In this document: positions 15,284 through 24,433 of the stretch, one piece after another
How positions within the stretch are numbered: the first letter of the stretch is position 1
How the letters are laid out: the number at the start of each line of letters is the position of its first letter
Origin: an uncultured Bacteroidota bacterium
GTDB lineage: Bacteria > Bacteroidota > Bacteroidia > Bacteroidales > P3
Assembly: GCA_902775135.1 (NCBI GenBank)
Contig: CACYKY010000008.1
Location: 1 to 64,000 of the forward strand
Direction of reading: 5' to 3'
Length of the DNA: 64,000 bases
Notes under the pieces: generated by a model
The model's database searches: none
The model's input: the letters and a program-made list of their open reading frames with translations, nothing else
What the model was told of the DNA's origin: nothing
Made by a program: the position numbers and the translations under genes

Positions 15284-15430
15284 ATGGCTACCAAGAAAAA
15301 GATTGATGTGGCGCTGATTTATGACTTTGACGGGACGCTCTCGCCGGGCAACATGCAGGAATTCGGCTTTGTGCAGGCGATAGGCAGGAACCCCGACGCT
15401 TTCTGGGTAAAAGAAAGAGCCTCAAATTGA
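15284..15430 (+). pseudogene. truncated copy of the HAD hydrolase gene (5' fragment)
   Basis: The first 41 codons match the intact HAD gene at 1905 almost exactly: MATKKKIDVALIYDFDGTLS and on through GRNPDAFW. They include a run of more than 50 identical nucleotides. Homology stops abruptly after TTCTGG at 15406. The frame then runs through a terminator hairpin to a stop at 15428-15430, giving 48 codons. It keeps HAD motif I but none of the cap or motifs II-IV, so it cannot be an enzyme. High identity indicates recent duplication or gene conversion. Confidence 0.85.
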
Positions 15431-15441
15431 GGCTCTTTTAT
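15411..15441. terminator. bidirectional terminator hairpin
   Basis: GAGCCTCAA (15417-15425) and TTGAGGCTC (15427-15435) form a near-perfect stem flanked by AAAGAAA on one side and TTTTAT on the other. It can therefore end transcription in both directions. It serves the minus-strand purF-type gene and also closes the truncated HAD copy. Confidence 0.75.
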
Positions 15442-15453
15442 GGTAGAAGGGGG

Positions 15454-15540
15454 GCAGTCTTTCCGGAAGGTCTCTTAGGTGAGGCCGACGCCGAGTTCCT
15501 TGAAGATTTTGCGGTCAACCTCGTTGGTCATCACAATGTG
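15454..15540 (-). pseudogene. 3' remnant of a DUF1846 gene
   Basis: Read on the minus strand, the segment gives HIVMTNEVDRKIFKELGVGL, then T, a stop, and ETFRKD. The intact DUF1846 gene at 21209 ends TTVMTSEVDRKIFKKLGVGL, then TSEPIRKD and stop. The remnant thus has a serine-to-stop change in its tail and has lost the original stop (TGA to TGC). It covers only the last 29 or so codons. Its upstream edge coincides with the stop codon of the purF-type gene, so a recombination junction lies there. Confidence 0.8.
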
Positions 15541-17282
15541 TGAATCTGCTTGTCGATATAGTTTACGAAGGCTTGGTTGACGAGGCGGGTGCCGCCGGGG
15601 GTGGGGTAGTGGCCGGTAAAGTACCAGTCGCCGGGGTGGTTGGGACAGGCTTCATGCAGTCCTTCGATGCTTTGGAAGACCAACTCGACAGGAGTCTGCA
15701 TGTCCTCGGGACGCAGTATCTCCACAATCTTCCGATTGATTTCCTCGACGGTGAAGGGCTCGTAGACGGCACGCACGCGGTTCATCATCTCTTCTTTGGG
15801 CTTCTGCAACTCGCGCTGGCAGGCCTGGTAGGTGTCTGCTACCAGTTGTCGCATGCCTCGTTCCTCGATGAGGGCCATCGTGGCGCGGAAGGCACAGAAC
15901 TCCTCCAGGCGCGGCATGTCGATGCCGTAGTAGTCGGGGTAGCGTATCTGCGGAGAACTGCTGACCATCACGATTTTCTTGGGGTGCAACCGGTCGAGGA
16001 TCTTGAAGATGCTCTCGCGCAGCGTGGTGCCTCGCACAATGCTGTCGTCGATGATGACGAGGTTGTCCTCGTAAGGCCGCAGGGAGCCGTAGCTGATGTC
16101 GTAGACGTGGGCGGCGAGGTCGTTACGCTCGCTGTTGTCAGCGATGAAGGTACGCATCTTGATGTCTTTCCACACCACCTTTTCCGTCCTCACCTCATCG
16201 TGAAGTTTACGGAAGCCGTCGGTGATGCCGTAGTAGGCCACCTCGGCGGTGTTGGGGATGTAGGAGAAGACGGTGTTCTCGATGTCGCCATCGATGGCAC
16301 GCAGGATGGCGGGAGTCAGCTGCTCTCCCAGTCGTTTGCGTTCTTGGTAGATGTCGCGGTCGGAGCCTCGGCTGAAGTAGATGCGTTCAAAACTGCAGGC
16401 GCTCAGCTGCCTGGCAGGCATAATCTGTTCCAAATGACTTTCGCCGTTGCGTCGCACGATGAGGGCCTCGCCGGGCATCAGTTCGTGGACATCGTCGCAC
16501 TGGAGGTTGAAAGTTGTTTGCAGCACGGGGCGCTCGCTGGCCACAGCCACTATCTCGTCGTCGCGATAGTAGAACGCCGGACGGATGCCCCAGGGGTCGC
16601 GCACGGAAAACATCTCGCCGCTGCCCGTGAGGCCGCACATCACATAGCCGCCGTCGTAGTGCTCCATCGTGGTGCGCAGCACATTGGCCATCTCCACATG
16701 GTTGTCGATATAACTCGTGATGTCGATGCCTTCAAGCCCCTTGGCTTTTGCCTCCACAAAGAGTCGCTCCACTTCGCGGTCGAGTCGGTGCCCCATCAGC
16801 TCCAGCGTGAGGTATGAGTCGCCGTAGATACGCGGCGACTGGCCCTGGGCCGTGAGGAATTGGAAGACCTCGTCGATGTTGGTCATATTGAAGTTGCCGC
16901 AGAGGCAGAGGTTCTTGGCGCGCCAGTTGTTGCGGCGCAGGAATGGATGCACATATTGCAATCCACTCTTGCCTGTGGTGGAATAGCGCAGGTGACCCAT
17001 CAGCAATTCGCCGGCCATCTCCTCTGTCACACGGGAGAAAATCTCCGTGATGGCGTCCTTGCCCTCGGCTCTCTCGCGGAACATATACTCTGTGCCGGGC
17101 TCGTTGGTCAGGCTCACCGATGCGATGCCGGCGCCCTCCTGACCGCGGTTGTGCTGCTTCTCCATCATCAGATAGAGCTTGTTGAATCCGTAGGCCCACG
17201 TGCCGTACTTCTGGACGTAGTAGTCGAGCGGCTTCATCAGGCGTATCATCGCTACGCCGCATTCATGCTTCAGCTGTTCCAT
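15531..17282 (-). CDS. purF: amidophosphoribosyltransferase-type protein
   Basis: A 583-residue class II glutamine amidotransferase fused to a phosphoribosyltransferase domain, as in PurF. PurF makes phosphoribosylamine from PRPP and glutamine, the first step of purine synthesis. The catalytic Cys is Cys8 in HECGVAMIRL, so a short propeptide would be removed. The PRPP loop is VIIDDSIVRGTTLR near 405-420. At 583 residues it is about 100 longer than classical PurF and may be the longer Bacteroidota paralogue. The C terminus (DKQIHTL) abuts a DUF1846 remnant, so the natural end may have been altered. It follows pyrG with a 1-nt gap. Confidence 0.8.
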   Translation of the reverse strand: MEQLKHECGVAMIRLMKPLDYYVQKYGTWAYGFNKLYLMMEKQHNRGQEGAGIASVSLTNEPGTEYMFRERAEGKDAITEIFSRVTEEMAGELLMGHLRYSTTGKSGLQYVHPFLRRNNWRAKNLCLCGNFNMTNIDEVFQFLTAQGQSPRIYGDSYLTLELMGHRLDREVERLFVEAKAKGLEGIDITSYIDNHVEMANVLRTTMEHYDGGYVMCGLTGSGEMFSVRDPWGIRPAFYYRDDEIVAVASERPVLQTTFNLQCDDVHELMPGEALIVRRNGESHLEQIMPARQLSACSFERIYFSRGSDRDIYQERKRLGEQLTPAILRAIDGDIENTVFSYIPNTAEVAYYGITDGFRKLHDEVRTEKVVWKDIKMRTFIADNSERNDLAAHVYDISYGSLRPYEDNLVIIDDSIVRGTTLRESIFKILDRLHPKKIVMVSSSPQIRYPDYYGIDMPRLEEFCAFRATMALIEERGMRQLVADTYQACQRELQKPKEEMMNRVRAVYEPFTVEEINRKIVEILRPEDMQTPVELVFQSIEGLHEACPNHPGDWYFTGHYPTPGGTRLVNQAFVNYIDKQIHTL

Positions 17283-17283
17283 A

Positions 17284-18879
17284 TCAGAGGCAGGCTTTGA
17301 CGAACGACATGAACAGCGGGTGCGGATTCAGCACCGACGAGCTGTATTCGGGGTGGAACTGCGTGCCGATATACCAGCGCTTCTCGGGTATCTCCACTAT
17401 CTCCACCAGGTCGGCGGCAGGGTTGATACCCACACACTTCATACCCTTTGCCTCATATTCCTTCTTGAAGGCATTGTTAAACTCATAGCGATGTCTATGT
17501 CTCTCGCTGATGTGTTTTCCCTTTCCGTAGGCCTCATAGACGCGGCTGCCTTCTTTAAGCTCGCAGTCGTAGGCACCCAGTCGCATGGTGCCGCCCATCT
17601 GGGTGATGCTCTTCTGCTCCTCCATGATGTCGATGACGTTGTGTGGTGTCTTCTCGTCCATCTCACGGCTGTTGGCATCCTTGTATCCAAGCACATTGCG
17701 GGCGAACTCGATGACCATCATCTGCATTCCAAGGCAGATGCCAAAGGTGGGGATGTCGTTCGTACGGGTGTATTCGGCGGCGATAATTTTGCCCTCGATG
17801 CCGCGTGTGCCAAAACCGGGGCAGATGACGATACCCGCCAGTCCTTCAAGTTTCTCGCCCACATTCTCTTGGGTAATCTCCTCGCTGTTCACGAAGTGCA
17901 GTTTGGCCTTCACGTCGTTGTAGATGCCGGCCAGGTTGAGGCTCTCACGGATGCTCTTGTAGGCGTCCTGTAGGTCGTATTTGCCTACCAGCCCGATATG
18001 CACCTCGCGTTTGGCGTTGTGCTGCTTGTCGAGGAAGTCGTGCCAGGCTTTCATCTCCGGAATCTCGCCCACGGGGATGCCTATCTTGCGCAGGATGGCG
18101 GCGTCCAATCCCTGCTTCTGCATGCTCACCGGTACCTCGTAGATGCTCGGCATATCCTCGCTCTGCACAACGCATTCGAGGTCGACGTTGCAGAATGATG
18201 CCACCTTCATACGCAGGTGGTCGTCCAGATGACGCTCGGTGCGCAGCACAAGGATGTCAGGTTGGATTCCCATGCTTTGCAATTCCTTCACGCTGTGCTG
18301 CGTGGGCTTGGTCTTCAGCTCGTCGGCAGCCTTCAAATAAGGCACGTAGGTAAGGTGAACACAGACGGCGTTGCGACCCAGTTGCCAGCGCAGCTGACGG
18401 ATGGCCTCCATGAAGGGGGCGCTCTCGATGTCGCCGATGGTGCCGCCCACCTCGGTGATGACGAAGTCGAGCTGCTCGTCCTTTTCGTCCTCACGCAGCA
18501 TACGACGCTTGATTTCGTCGGTGATGTGTGGCACCACCTGGATGGTCTTGCCCAGGTAGTCGCCCTTGCGCTCGCGGTCGATGACCGTCTTGTAGATGCG
18601 GCCGGTGGTGATGCTGTTGTTGCGTGTGGTGTGGATGCCGGTGAAGCGCTCATAGTGTCCTAAGTCGAGGTCGGTCTCAAAACCGTCGTCCGTCACGTAG
18701 CACTCGCCGTGCTCGTAGGGGTTCAGGGTGCCAGGGTCGATGTTGATGTAGGGGTCGAATTTCTGAATAGTGACCTTATAGCCGCGTGCCTGCAGCAGAC
18801 GGCCGATGCTGGCGGAGATGATGCCCTTGCCCAACGAAGAGACCACGCCGCCCGTAACGAAAATGTACTTTGTGTCCAT
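17284..18879 (-). CDS. pyrG: CTP synthase
   Basis: A 531-residue CTP synthase, of normal length. It converts UTP, ATP and glutamine to CTP. The N-terminal synthase domain opens KYIFVTGGVVSSLGKGI, and PYINIDPGTLNPYEHGE is present. The C-terminal class I glutaminase domain shows FGICLGMQ (nucleophile Cys) and GTQFHPEYSS. It sits 40 nt downstream of the glutamine synthetase gene and one base before the purF-type gene, all on the minus strand. This suggests an operon of glutamine-making and glutamine-using enzymes. Confidence 0.97.
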   Translation of the reverse strand: MDTKYIFVTGGVVSSLGKGIISASIGRLLQARGYKVTIQKFDPYINIDPGTLNPYEHGECYVTDDGFETDLDLGHYERFTGIHTTRNNSITTGRIYKTVIDRERKGDYLGKTIQVVPHITDEIKRRMLREDEKDEQLDFVITEVGGTIGDIESAPFMEAIRQLRWQLGRNAVCVHLTYVPYLKAADELKTKPTQHSVKELQSMGIQPDILVLRTERHLDDHLRMKVASFCNVDLECVVQSEDMPSIYEVPVSMQKQGLDAAILRKIGIPVGEIPEMKAWHDFLDKQHNAKREVHIGLVGKYDLQDAYKSIRESLNLAGIYNDVKAKLHFVNSEEITQENVGEKLEGLAGIVICPGFGTRGIEGKIIAAEYTRTNDIPTFGICLGMQMMVIEFARNVLGYKDANSREMDEKTPHNVIDIMEEQKSITQMGGTMRLGAYDCELKEGSRVYEAYGKGKHISERHRHRYEFNNAFKKEYEAKGMKCVGINPAADLVEIVEIPEKRWYIGTQFHPEYSSSVLNPHPLFMSFVKACL

Positions 18880-18919
18880 AATGATGATAAAATTATATAT
18901 TGATTGATTTCATGATTGG

Positions 18920-21115
18920 TTAGTGTGAGAAGAGAATCTCCCGGTATTTTGGTAGCGGCCACAGCTCGTCGTCGACGATGAGTTCGAGTTTGTCGACGTG
19001 GTAGCGGATGGGGACGAAATAGGGTAGCACGCTGTCGTGGTAGGCGATGGCACGCTCCCGTTCGTTGGCGATGTGATTGGCCTGCTTGCGGGCTTCCACC
19101 ATGTTGTCCACATTCTGTTTGATGGAGGCGATGTGCTCCGAGAGTTCCTCGATGAGCGAATCGTCGTGAGCCGAGAGGGAGCGTGCCTTTTCGGCATCGT
19201 AGACTTGACGCATTTTGTAGACGTTGTCGAGCAGTGCCGACTGGTAGCGGGTGGCCACGGGGATGATGTGGTTGAGGACGATGTCGCCAAGCACTCGCGC
19301 CTCGATCTGCACTTTCTTGATGTAGGTGTCCCATTTCACCTCGTTGCGGGCGGCCAGCTCGGTGCGGTTCATCACACCGGTGGCCTCGAACATCTGCACC
19401 GACGAGGGTGAGGTATAGGCGTCATAGATGAGCGGTACGCTGCTTTCGCAATCCAAGCCGCGCCGCCGCGCCTCCTGCCCCCATTCGTCGCTGTAGCCGT
19501 TGCCGTCGAAACGGATGGGCTTCGATTCGCGGATGTACTCACGCAGCAGTTCGAAGATGGCGTGCTCCTTCTGCTCGCCTGCCCCCATGCGGGCGTCTAC
19601 CGACTTGCGGAACTCCTTCAACTGCGAGGCAACGGCGGTGTTGAGGGCTATCATGGCGCAGCCGCAGTTGGCCGAGGAGCCTACGGCACGGAACTCGAAG
19701 CGGTTGCCCGTGAAGGCGAAGGGCGAGGTCCGGTTGCGGTCGGTGTTGTCGACCAATACCTCGGGAATATGTGCTACGCCGAGTTGCATACGGCGTTTCT
19801 CGTCGAGGACGATGGCCTGCTCCTTGTCGGCATTCTCCAACTGGTCGAGCACGGCCGACAGCTGGCTGCCGAGGAAGACGCTGATGATGGAGGGCGGTGC
19901 CTCTTGAGCACCCAGACGGTGGGCGTTAGTGGCCGTCATGATGGAGGCCTTCAGGAGGGCGTTGTGCTTCTTGACGGCCATCATCACGTTGACCAGGAAG
20001 GTGACGAATCGAAGGTTCTCCTCGGGAGTCTTGCCGGGGGTGAGGAGGCCGACACCGGTGTCGGTGCCCAGCGACCAGTTGCAATGCTTGCCCGAGCCGT
20101 TGACGCCGGCAAAAGGCTTCTCGTGTAGCAGTACCTTGAAGCCGTGACGGCTGGCTACCTTGTGCATCAGCGACATGAGTATCAGGTTCTGGTCGACGGC
20201 CAAGTTGGTCTCGTTGTAAATGGGCGCCAGCTCGAACTGATTGGGTGCCACCTCGTTGTGTCTTGTCTTGCAGGGAATGGCATATTTGTAGGCTTCGAAT
20301 TCCAGCTCCTTCATGAACGACTGCACTCGAGCGGGGATGGCTCCGAAGTAGTGGTCTTCCAGCTGTTGGTTCTTGGCCGATTCATGGCCAAGTAGGGTGC
20401 GTCCCGTCAGCAGCAGGTCGGGGCGGGCAGAATAGATGGACTCGTCAACGAGGAAATACTCCTGCTCCCATCCCAGATAGGAATAGACCTTGCGTACGGC
20501 GGGGTCGAAAAGGTGGCACACCTTTGTGGCGGCGCAATCGACGGCATGCAACGCCTTGAGCAGCGGTGTCTTGTAGTCAAGGGCCTCGCCGGTATAGGAG
20601 ACGAACACCGTGGGGATGCAGAGGGTGTCGTCGACCATGAAGGCCGGCGACGAGGTGTCCCAGGCCGTGTAGCCGCGGGCCTCGAAGGTATTGCGGATGC
20701 CGCCGTTGGGAAAACTGGAGCCATCGGCCTCCTGCTGTGCCAATAGTTTGCCCGAGAACTCCTCAATCACGTCGCTCCCCGGCTGACCGGCGTACTCGAT
20801 GAAGGCGTCGTGCTTTTCTGCGGTTCCTTCGGTGAGCGGCTGGAACCAGTGGGTGTAGTGTGTCGCGCCCATATCCAGTGCCCAGTTCTTCATGCCTACA
20901 GCCACATTGTTGGCAATCTCGCGGTTGAAAGGAGCCCCGTTGTCAAGCACATTGCAGAACTCCCTGTAGGTCTCGGCCGAGAGGTAGCGTGCCATCTGTT
21001 TCCGTCCGAACACATGGTTACCATAGTAGTCGGAAACCATGCCGGCAGGAGGCTGGACGGCGACCGCCTTCTTGGCGAAGGCCTCCTGCAACACTTTGAA
21101 TCTAAGATTACTCAT
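18920..21115 (-). CDS. glnN: glutamine synthetase type III
   Basis: A 731-residue type III glutamine synthetase, the long (about 730 aa) form typical of Bacteroidota. It makes glutamine from glutamate, ammonia and ATP. Visible signatures include FGRKQMARYLS, ATHYTHWFQPLTEGTAEKHD, NGSGKHCNWSLGT and ETNLAVDQN, ordered as in the GSIII catalytic core. The C-terminal quarter is helical (NVDNMVEARKQANHIANERE). It lies 93 nt downstream of the DUF1846 gene and 40 nt upstream of pyrG. Regulation by nitrogen is likely but no operator is visible. Confidence 0.96.
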   Translation of the reverse strand: MSNLRFKVLQEAFAKKAVAVQPPAGMVSDYYGNHVFGRKQMARYLSAETYREFCNVLDNGAPFNREIANNVAVGMKNWALDMGATHYTHWFQPLTEGTAEKHDAFIEYAGQPGSDVIEEFSGKLLAQQEADGSSFPNGGIRNTFEARGYTAWDTSSPAFMVDDTLCIPTVFVSYTGEALDYKTPLLKALHAVDCAATKVCHLFDPAVRKVYSYLGWEQEYFLVDESIYSARPDLLLTGRTLLGHESAKNQQLEDHYFGAIPARVQSFMKELEFEAYKYAIPCKTRHNEVAPNQFELAPIYNETNLAVDQNLILMSLMHKVASRHGFKVLLHEKPFAGVNGSGKHCNWSLGTDTGVGLLTPGKTPEENLRFVTFLVNVMMAVKKHNALLKASIMTATNAHRLGAQEAPPSIISVFLGSQLSAVLDQLENADKEQAIVLDEKRRMQLGVAHIPEVLVDNTDRNRTSPFAFTGNRFEFRAVGSSANCGCAMIALNTAVASQLKEFRKSVDARMGAGEQKEHAIFELLREYIRESKPIRFDGNGYSDEWGQEARRRGLDCESSVPLIYDAYTSPSSVQMFEATGVMNRTELAARNEVKWDTYIKKVQIEARVLGDIVLNHIIPVATRYQSALLDNVYKMRQVYDAEKARSLSAHDDSLIEELSEHIASIKQNVDNMVEARKQANHIANERERAIAYHDSVLPYFVPIRYHVDKLELIVDDELWPLPKYREILFSH

Positions 21116-21208
21116 TGTTTAGATGATGGTTATATGCTGGAAATAATATAACGTTTCCCGCTAGGTGTTGTTTTCTGGCGGGTTGTTTGTTATGCGTATG
21201 TGATTGTG

Positions 21209-22672
21209 TCAGTCTTTGCGGATAGGCTCGCTGGTGAGTCCGACGCCGAGTTTCTTGAAGATTTTGCGGTCCACCTCGCTGGTCATCACTGTGGTGTGCA
21301 TCTGGCAGCCGTCGAGGAGGGGGAGGCAGTCGAGTGCGCGGCGGCAGTTGTCGTCGAGCAGACTGAGTATGGACAGCGTCACCAGCACCTCGTCGGTGTG
21401 GAGGCGGGGGTTGCTGCCGTGCAGCATGCTGACCTTGGTGTGCTGGATGGGCTCTATCATCTTCTGGGAGATGAGCTTGACGCTGTGGTCGATGCCTGCG
21501 AGGTGCTTGAGGGCGTTGAGCAGGAGGGCGGCGCAGGCCCCGAGGAGGGGGCTGGTGGTGGCGGTGATGATGGTGCCGTCGGCCAGCTCGATAGCTGCTG
21601 AGGGCACTCCCTCGCGGTCGCGGCGCTCCTTGGCGGCAACAGTGGTGCGGCGGTCGTCGGTGCTGATCTTCGCCTGCTTCATGAGCAGCGCTATCTTGTT
21701 GATTTCGCTGTCGGTGGCCTTGCCGTTGGCATAGTCGCAGAGGGCGGTGTAGTAGCGGCGGATGATCTCGTCCTTGGAGGCCTGGCAGCACACCTCGTCG
21801 TCGCAGATGCAGAAGCCCGCCATGTTGACTCCCATGTCGGTGGGCGACTTGTAGGGGTTTTCGCCGTAGATGCCGTCGAAGATGGCGTTGAGCACGGGGA
21901 ATATCTCGATGTCGCGGTTGTAGTTGACGGCGGTCTTGCCGTAGGCTTCGAGGTGGAAGGGGTCGATCATGTTGACGTCGTTGAGGTCGGCAGTGGCGGC
22001 CTCGTAGGCGATGTTGACGGGGTGCTTCAGGGGGATGCTCCAGATGGGGAAGGTCTCGAACTTGGCATAGCCGGCCTTGATGCCGCGCTTGTTCTCCTGA
22101 TAGAGCTGGCTGAGGCAGACGGCCATCTTGCCGCTGCCGGGCCCCGGGGCGGTGATGACCACCAGCGGGCGCGTGGTCTCGACGTAGTCGTTCTTGCCGA
22201 AGCCCTCGTCCGAGTCGATGAGCTCTACATTGGTGGGGTAGCCCTCGATCATATAATGATAGTAGGCCTTGATGCCCATGCGCTCCAGGCGCTCGTGGTA
22301 GGCTCTGGCGCTGGCCTGGCCGCTGTAGTGGGTGATGACGACGCCGGAGACCATGAAGCCGCGCTCCATGAAGGCCTCGCGCAGGCGCAGTACGTCCTCG
22401 TCGTAGGTGATGCCGAGGTCGCCGCGCTTCTTGTTCTTCTCTATGTCAACAGCGCTGATGACGATGACAATCTCCGCATCGTCCTTCAGCTGCGTCAGCA
22501 TCTTGAGTTTGCTGTCGGGCTCAAAACCCGGCAGGACACGACTGGCGTGGTAGTCGTCGAAAAGCTTACCGCCAAATTCAAGGTAGAGTTTGTTTCCAAA
22601 CTTGGAGATGCGCTCCTTGATGTGTTCGGATTGTATCCGCAGATACTTCTCGTTGTCAAATCCGTATTTCAT
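21209..22672 (-). CDS. DUF1846 family protein
   Basis: A 487-residue member of the DUF1846 family, conserved in anaerobes and firmicutes. It opens MKYGFDNEKYLRIQSEHIKE. A P-loop-like APGPGSGKMAVCLSQ occurs near residue 165, and CSQ/ATTSPLLGACAALLLNALK follows later. Structures of homologues show an ATP-dependent carboligase-like assembly, but the biochemical role is not settled. Position upstream of glnN, pyrG and purF suggests a link to nitrogen or nucleotide metabolism; this is inference. A broken copy of its 3' end lies at 15454. Confidence 0.9.
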   Translation of the reverse strand: MKYGFDNEKYLRIQSEHIKERISKFGNKLYLEFGGKLFDDYHASRVLPGFEPDSKLKMLTQLKDDAEIVIVISAVDIEKNKKRGDLGITYDEDVLRLREAFMERGFMVSGVVITHYSGQASARAYHERLERMGIKAYYHYMIEGYPTNVELIDSDEGFGKNDYVETTRPLVVITAPGPGSGKMAVCLSQLYQENKRGIKAGYAKFETFPIWSIPLKHPVNIAYEAATADLNDVNMIDPFHLEAYGKTAVNYNRDIEIFPVLNAIFDGIYGENPYKSPTDMGVNMAGFCICDDEVCCQASKDEIIRRYYTALCDYANGKATDSEINKIALLMKQAKISTDDRRTTVAAKERRDREGVPSAAIELADGTIITATTSPLLGACAALLLNALKHLAGIDHSVKLISQKMIEPIQHTKVSMLHGSNPRLHTDEVLVTLSILSLLDDNCRRALDCLPLLDGCQMHTTVMTSEVDRKIFKKLGVGLTSEPIRKD

Positions 22673-22721
22673 AATAATAAATGATAATTTGATATATGTT
22701 GAAAATTAAAAAATACGGGAT

Positions 22722-22730
22722 GCAAAATTA
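22722..22730 (-). promoter_or_regulatory. -7 box for the DUF1846-glnN-pyrG-purF block
   Basis: Read on the minus strand this is TAATTTTGC, about 50 nt before the DUF1846 start, fitting TAnnTTTG. No clear TTG box is found at 19-20 nt. Confidence 0.5.
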
Positions 22731-22783
22731 CAAACTTTTTCTGACATGAAAGAATTTTTTTTCATCATGTCGTCCTTTTTGTG

Positions 22784-22792
22784 TATCTTTGC
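22784..22792 (+). promoter_or_regulatory. -7 box upstream of the C69 dipeptidase gene
   Basis: TATCTTTGC matches the Bacteroidota -7 element, 65 nt before the start codon. The upstream box is T-rich without a distinct TTG. Confidence 0.55.
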
Positions 22793-22857
22793 ACTCTGTT
22801 TTTATGGTATAAGGTTTATGGTTTAAAGTTTATTGAAAAAAATAAAAATAGTTAAAT

Positions 22858-24432
22858 ATGAAAAAAGCATTCTTCTTATTGGCGCTGCTGGTTCCCTTGG
22901 CCCTGCAGGCACAATTCTCCCCTCGCGAATCCTGCACTTCCATCATGGTGGGCAAACGCGCCTCTACCGACGGCTCCGTCATTACCTCGCACACCTGCGA
23001 CGGGCGCTACCGCACATGGATGACCATCGTGCCCGCGGCCTCGTATGCCGCCGGTGCCACCACCGCCATCCGCAAGGGTACCCTGCACACCTCCTATCCC
23101 AGCGACACCACGGGCGTCAGCGAAGCCGGTGCCATCCCCCAGGTGGCCAGCACCTATGCCTACCTCAACACCGCCTACCCCTGCCTGAACGAGCGCCAGC
23201 TCGCCATCGGCGAGAGCACCTTCGGCGGTCCCGACACCTTGGTGAACAAGAACGCCATGTTCCTCATCGAGGAACTGGAACGCATAGCCCTCCAGCGATG
23301 CGCCACCGCCCGCGAGGCCATCCGACTCATCGCCGACCTCATCCGCCAGTATGGCTATGCCGATGGTGGCGAGTGCATCACCATCGCCGACCGCCACGAG
23401 GTGTGGCAGATGGAAATACTCGGTGAGGGTCCGAAGAAAATCGGCGGCATCTGGGCTGCCCAGCGAGTGCCGGATGACCATGTGGCCGTCAGCTGCAACA
23501 TCGCACGCATTGGCCGCCTGCAGCGCAACAACCCCGACTACTTCATGTGCTCCGACAACATCGAGACCGTGGCCAAGAAGTTCAAACTCTGGGACGGCAA
23601 GAGCGAGTTCCTCTTCTGGAAAGCCTTCAACGACGACTACGCCCAGGGCAAGAACTTCCGCGAGCGCGAATGGTTCATCTTCAACGCCCTTGCCCCCTCG
23701 CAGCACTTCACCCTCGACATGGACGAGCTGCCCTTCAGCGTCAAGCCCGACCACAACGTCAATGTCTCCGAGGTGATGGCCCTCCTCCGCTCTACCTACG
23801 AGGGCACCGACCTCGACATGACTCGCAACCTGAAGCAGGTGGTGGAACGAAAACGCAAGGACGGCAGCAAGTATAAGGACACCATCGTTAGCCCTGTGGC
23901 CAACCCTTGGCTGGGAGGCAACATGCAGCGCATGCTCAACTACATCGCCCCGGGCACCATCGACTTCAAACGTACCGTTAGCGTGGCCTGGTGCTCCTAC
24001 TCCTTTGTGGCCCAGCTGCGCGACTGGCTGCCCGACGAGGTCGGCGGCGTTTGCTGGATGGCTGTGGACAACCCCGGGCAGAGTCCCCGTATTCCCATCT
24101 TCTGCGGCACCACCCGCCTCCCCAAGGCCTTCAGTCTCTGCGGTCAAAAGAAGTTCAACGAGCAGACCGTCCTCTGGCAGTTCCGCAAGGCCAACAAACT
24201 GGCCACCGTGGCCTGGCAGACCACCAAGAAGGATCACATGAAGGAGGTGCTGCGTCTGGAGAAGGATGCCATCGACGGTCTGAACACCCTGGAGCCCGCC
24301 GTCAAGGGGCTCCCGGTAGACCGCCGCGCCGACATGCTCAACGAATACACCTTCCGCGTCTACGACAACGCCACCTACGCCTGGCGCCAGCTCGAGGAGA
24401 AATACTGGCAGATGTTTGGCATGGGATTCTGA
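22858..24432 (+). CDS. secreted C69 family dipeptidase
   Basis: A 524-residue exported peptidase of family C69 (PepD-like, formerly U34). The signal peptide is MKKAFFLLALLVPLALQAQ. The expected catalytic Cys follows in the sequence RESCTSIMVGKRASTDGS; in this Ntn-hydrolase family that Cys becomes the N terminus after processing. GGECITIADRHEVWQMEILG, around the middle, is also typical. It should cleave dipeptides in the periplasm and so serve peptide-based nutrition. It has its own promoter-like element and is followed by low-complexity DNA before the PNGase F gene. Confidence 0.92.
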   Translation: MKKAFFLLALLVPLALQAQFSPRESCTSIMVGKRASTDGSVITSHTCDGRYRTWMTIVPAASYAAGATTAIRKGTLHTSYPSDTTGVSEAGAIPQVASTYAYLNTAYPCLNERQLAIGESTFGGPDTLVNKNAMFLIEELERIALQRCATAREAIRLIADLIRQYGYADGGECITIADRHEVWQMEILGEGPKKIGGIWAAQRVPDDHVAVSCNIARIGRLQRNNPDYFMCSDNIETVAKKFKLWDGKSEFLFWKAFNDDYAQGKNFREREWFIFNALAPSQHFTLDMDELPFSVKPDHNVNVSEVMALLRSTYEGTDLDMTRNLKQVVERKRKDGSKYKDTIVSPVANPWLGGNMQRMLNYIAPGTIDFKRTVSVAWCSYSFVAQLRDWLPDEVGGVCWMAVDNPGQSPRIPIFCGTTRLPKAFSLCGQKKFNEQTVLWQFRKANKLATVAWQTTKKDHMKEVLRLEKDAIDGLNTLEPAVKGLPVDRRADMLNEYTFRVYDNATYAWRQLEEKYWQMFGMGF

Positions 24433-24433
24433 T

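Noticed and set aside
15540..16817. A 425-codon plus-strand frame opposite the purF-type gene
   Set aside because: It is an antisense shadow of a gene with all amidotransferase and PRPP motifs.
22876..24237. A 453-codon open frame opposite the C69 dipeptidase gene
   Set aside because: Its composition (Val, Gly, Ala, His-rich) is typical of antisense frames in G/C-rich genes, and the sense gene has clear catalytic and signal sequences.
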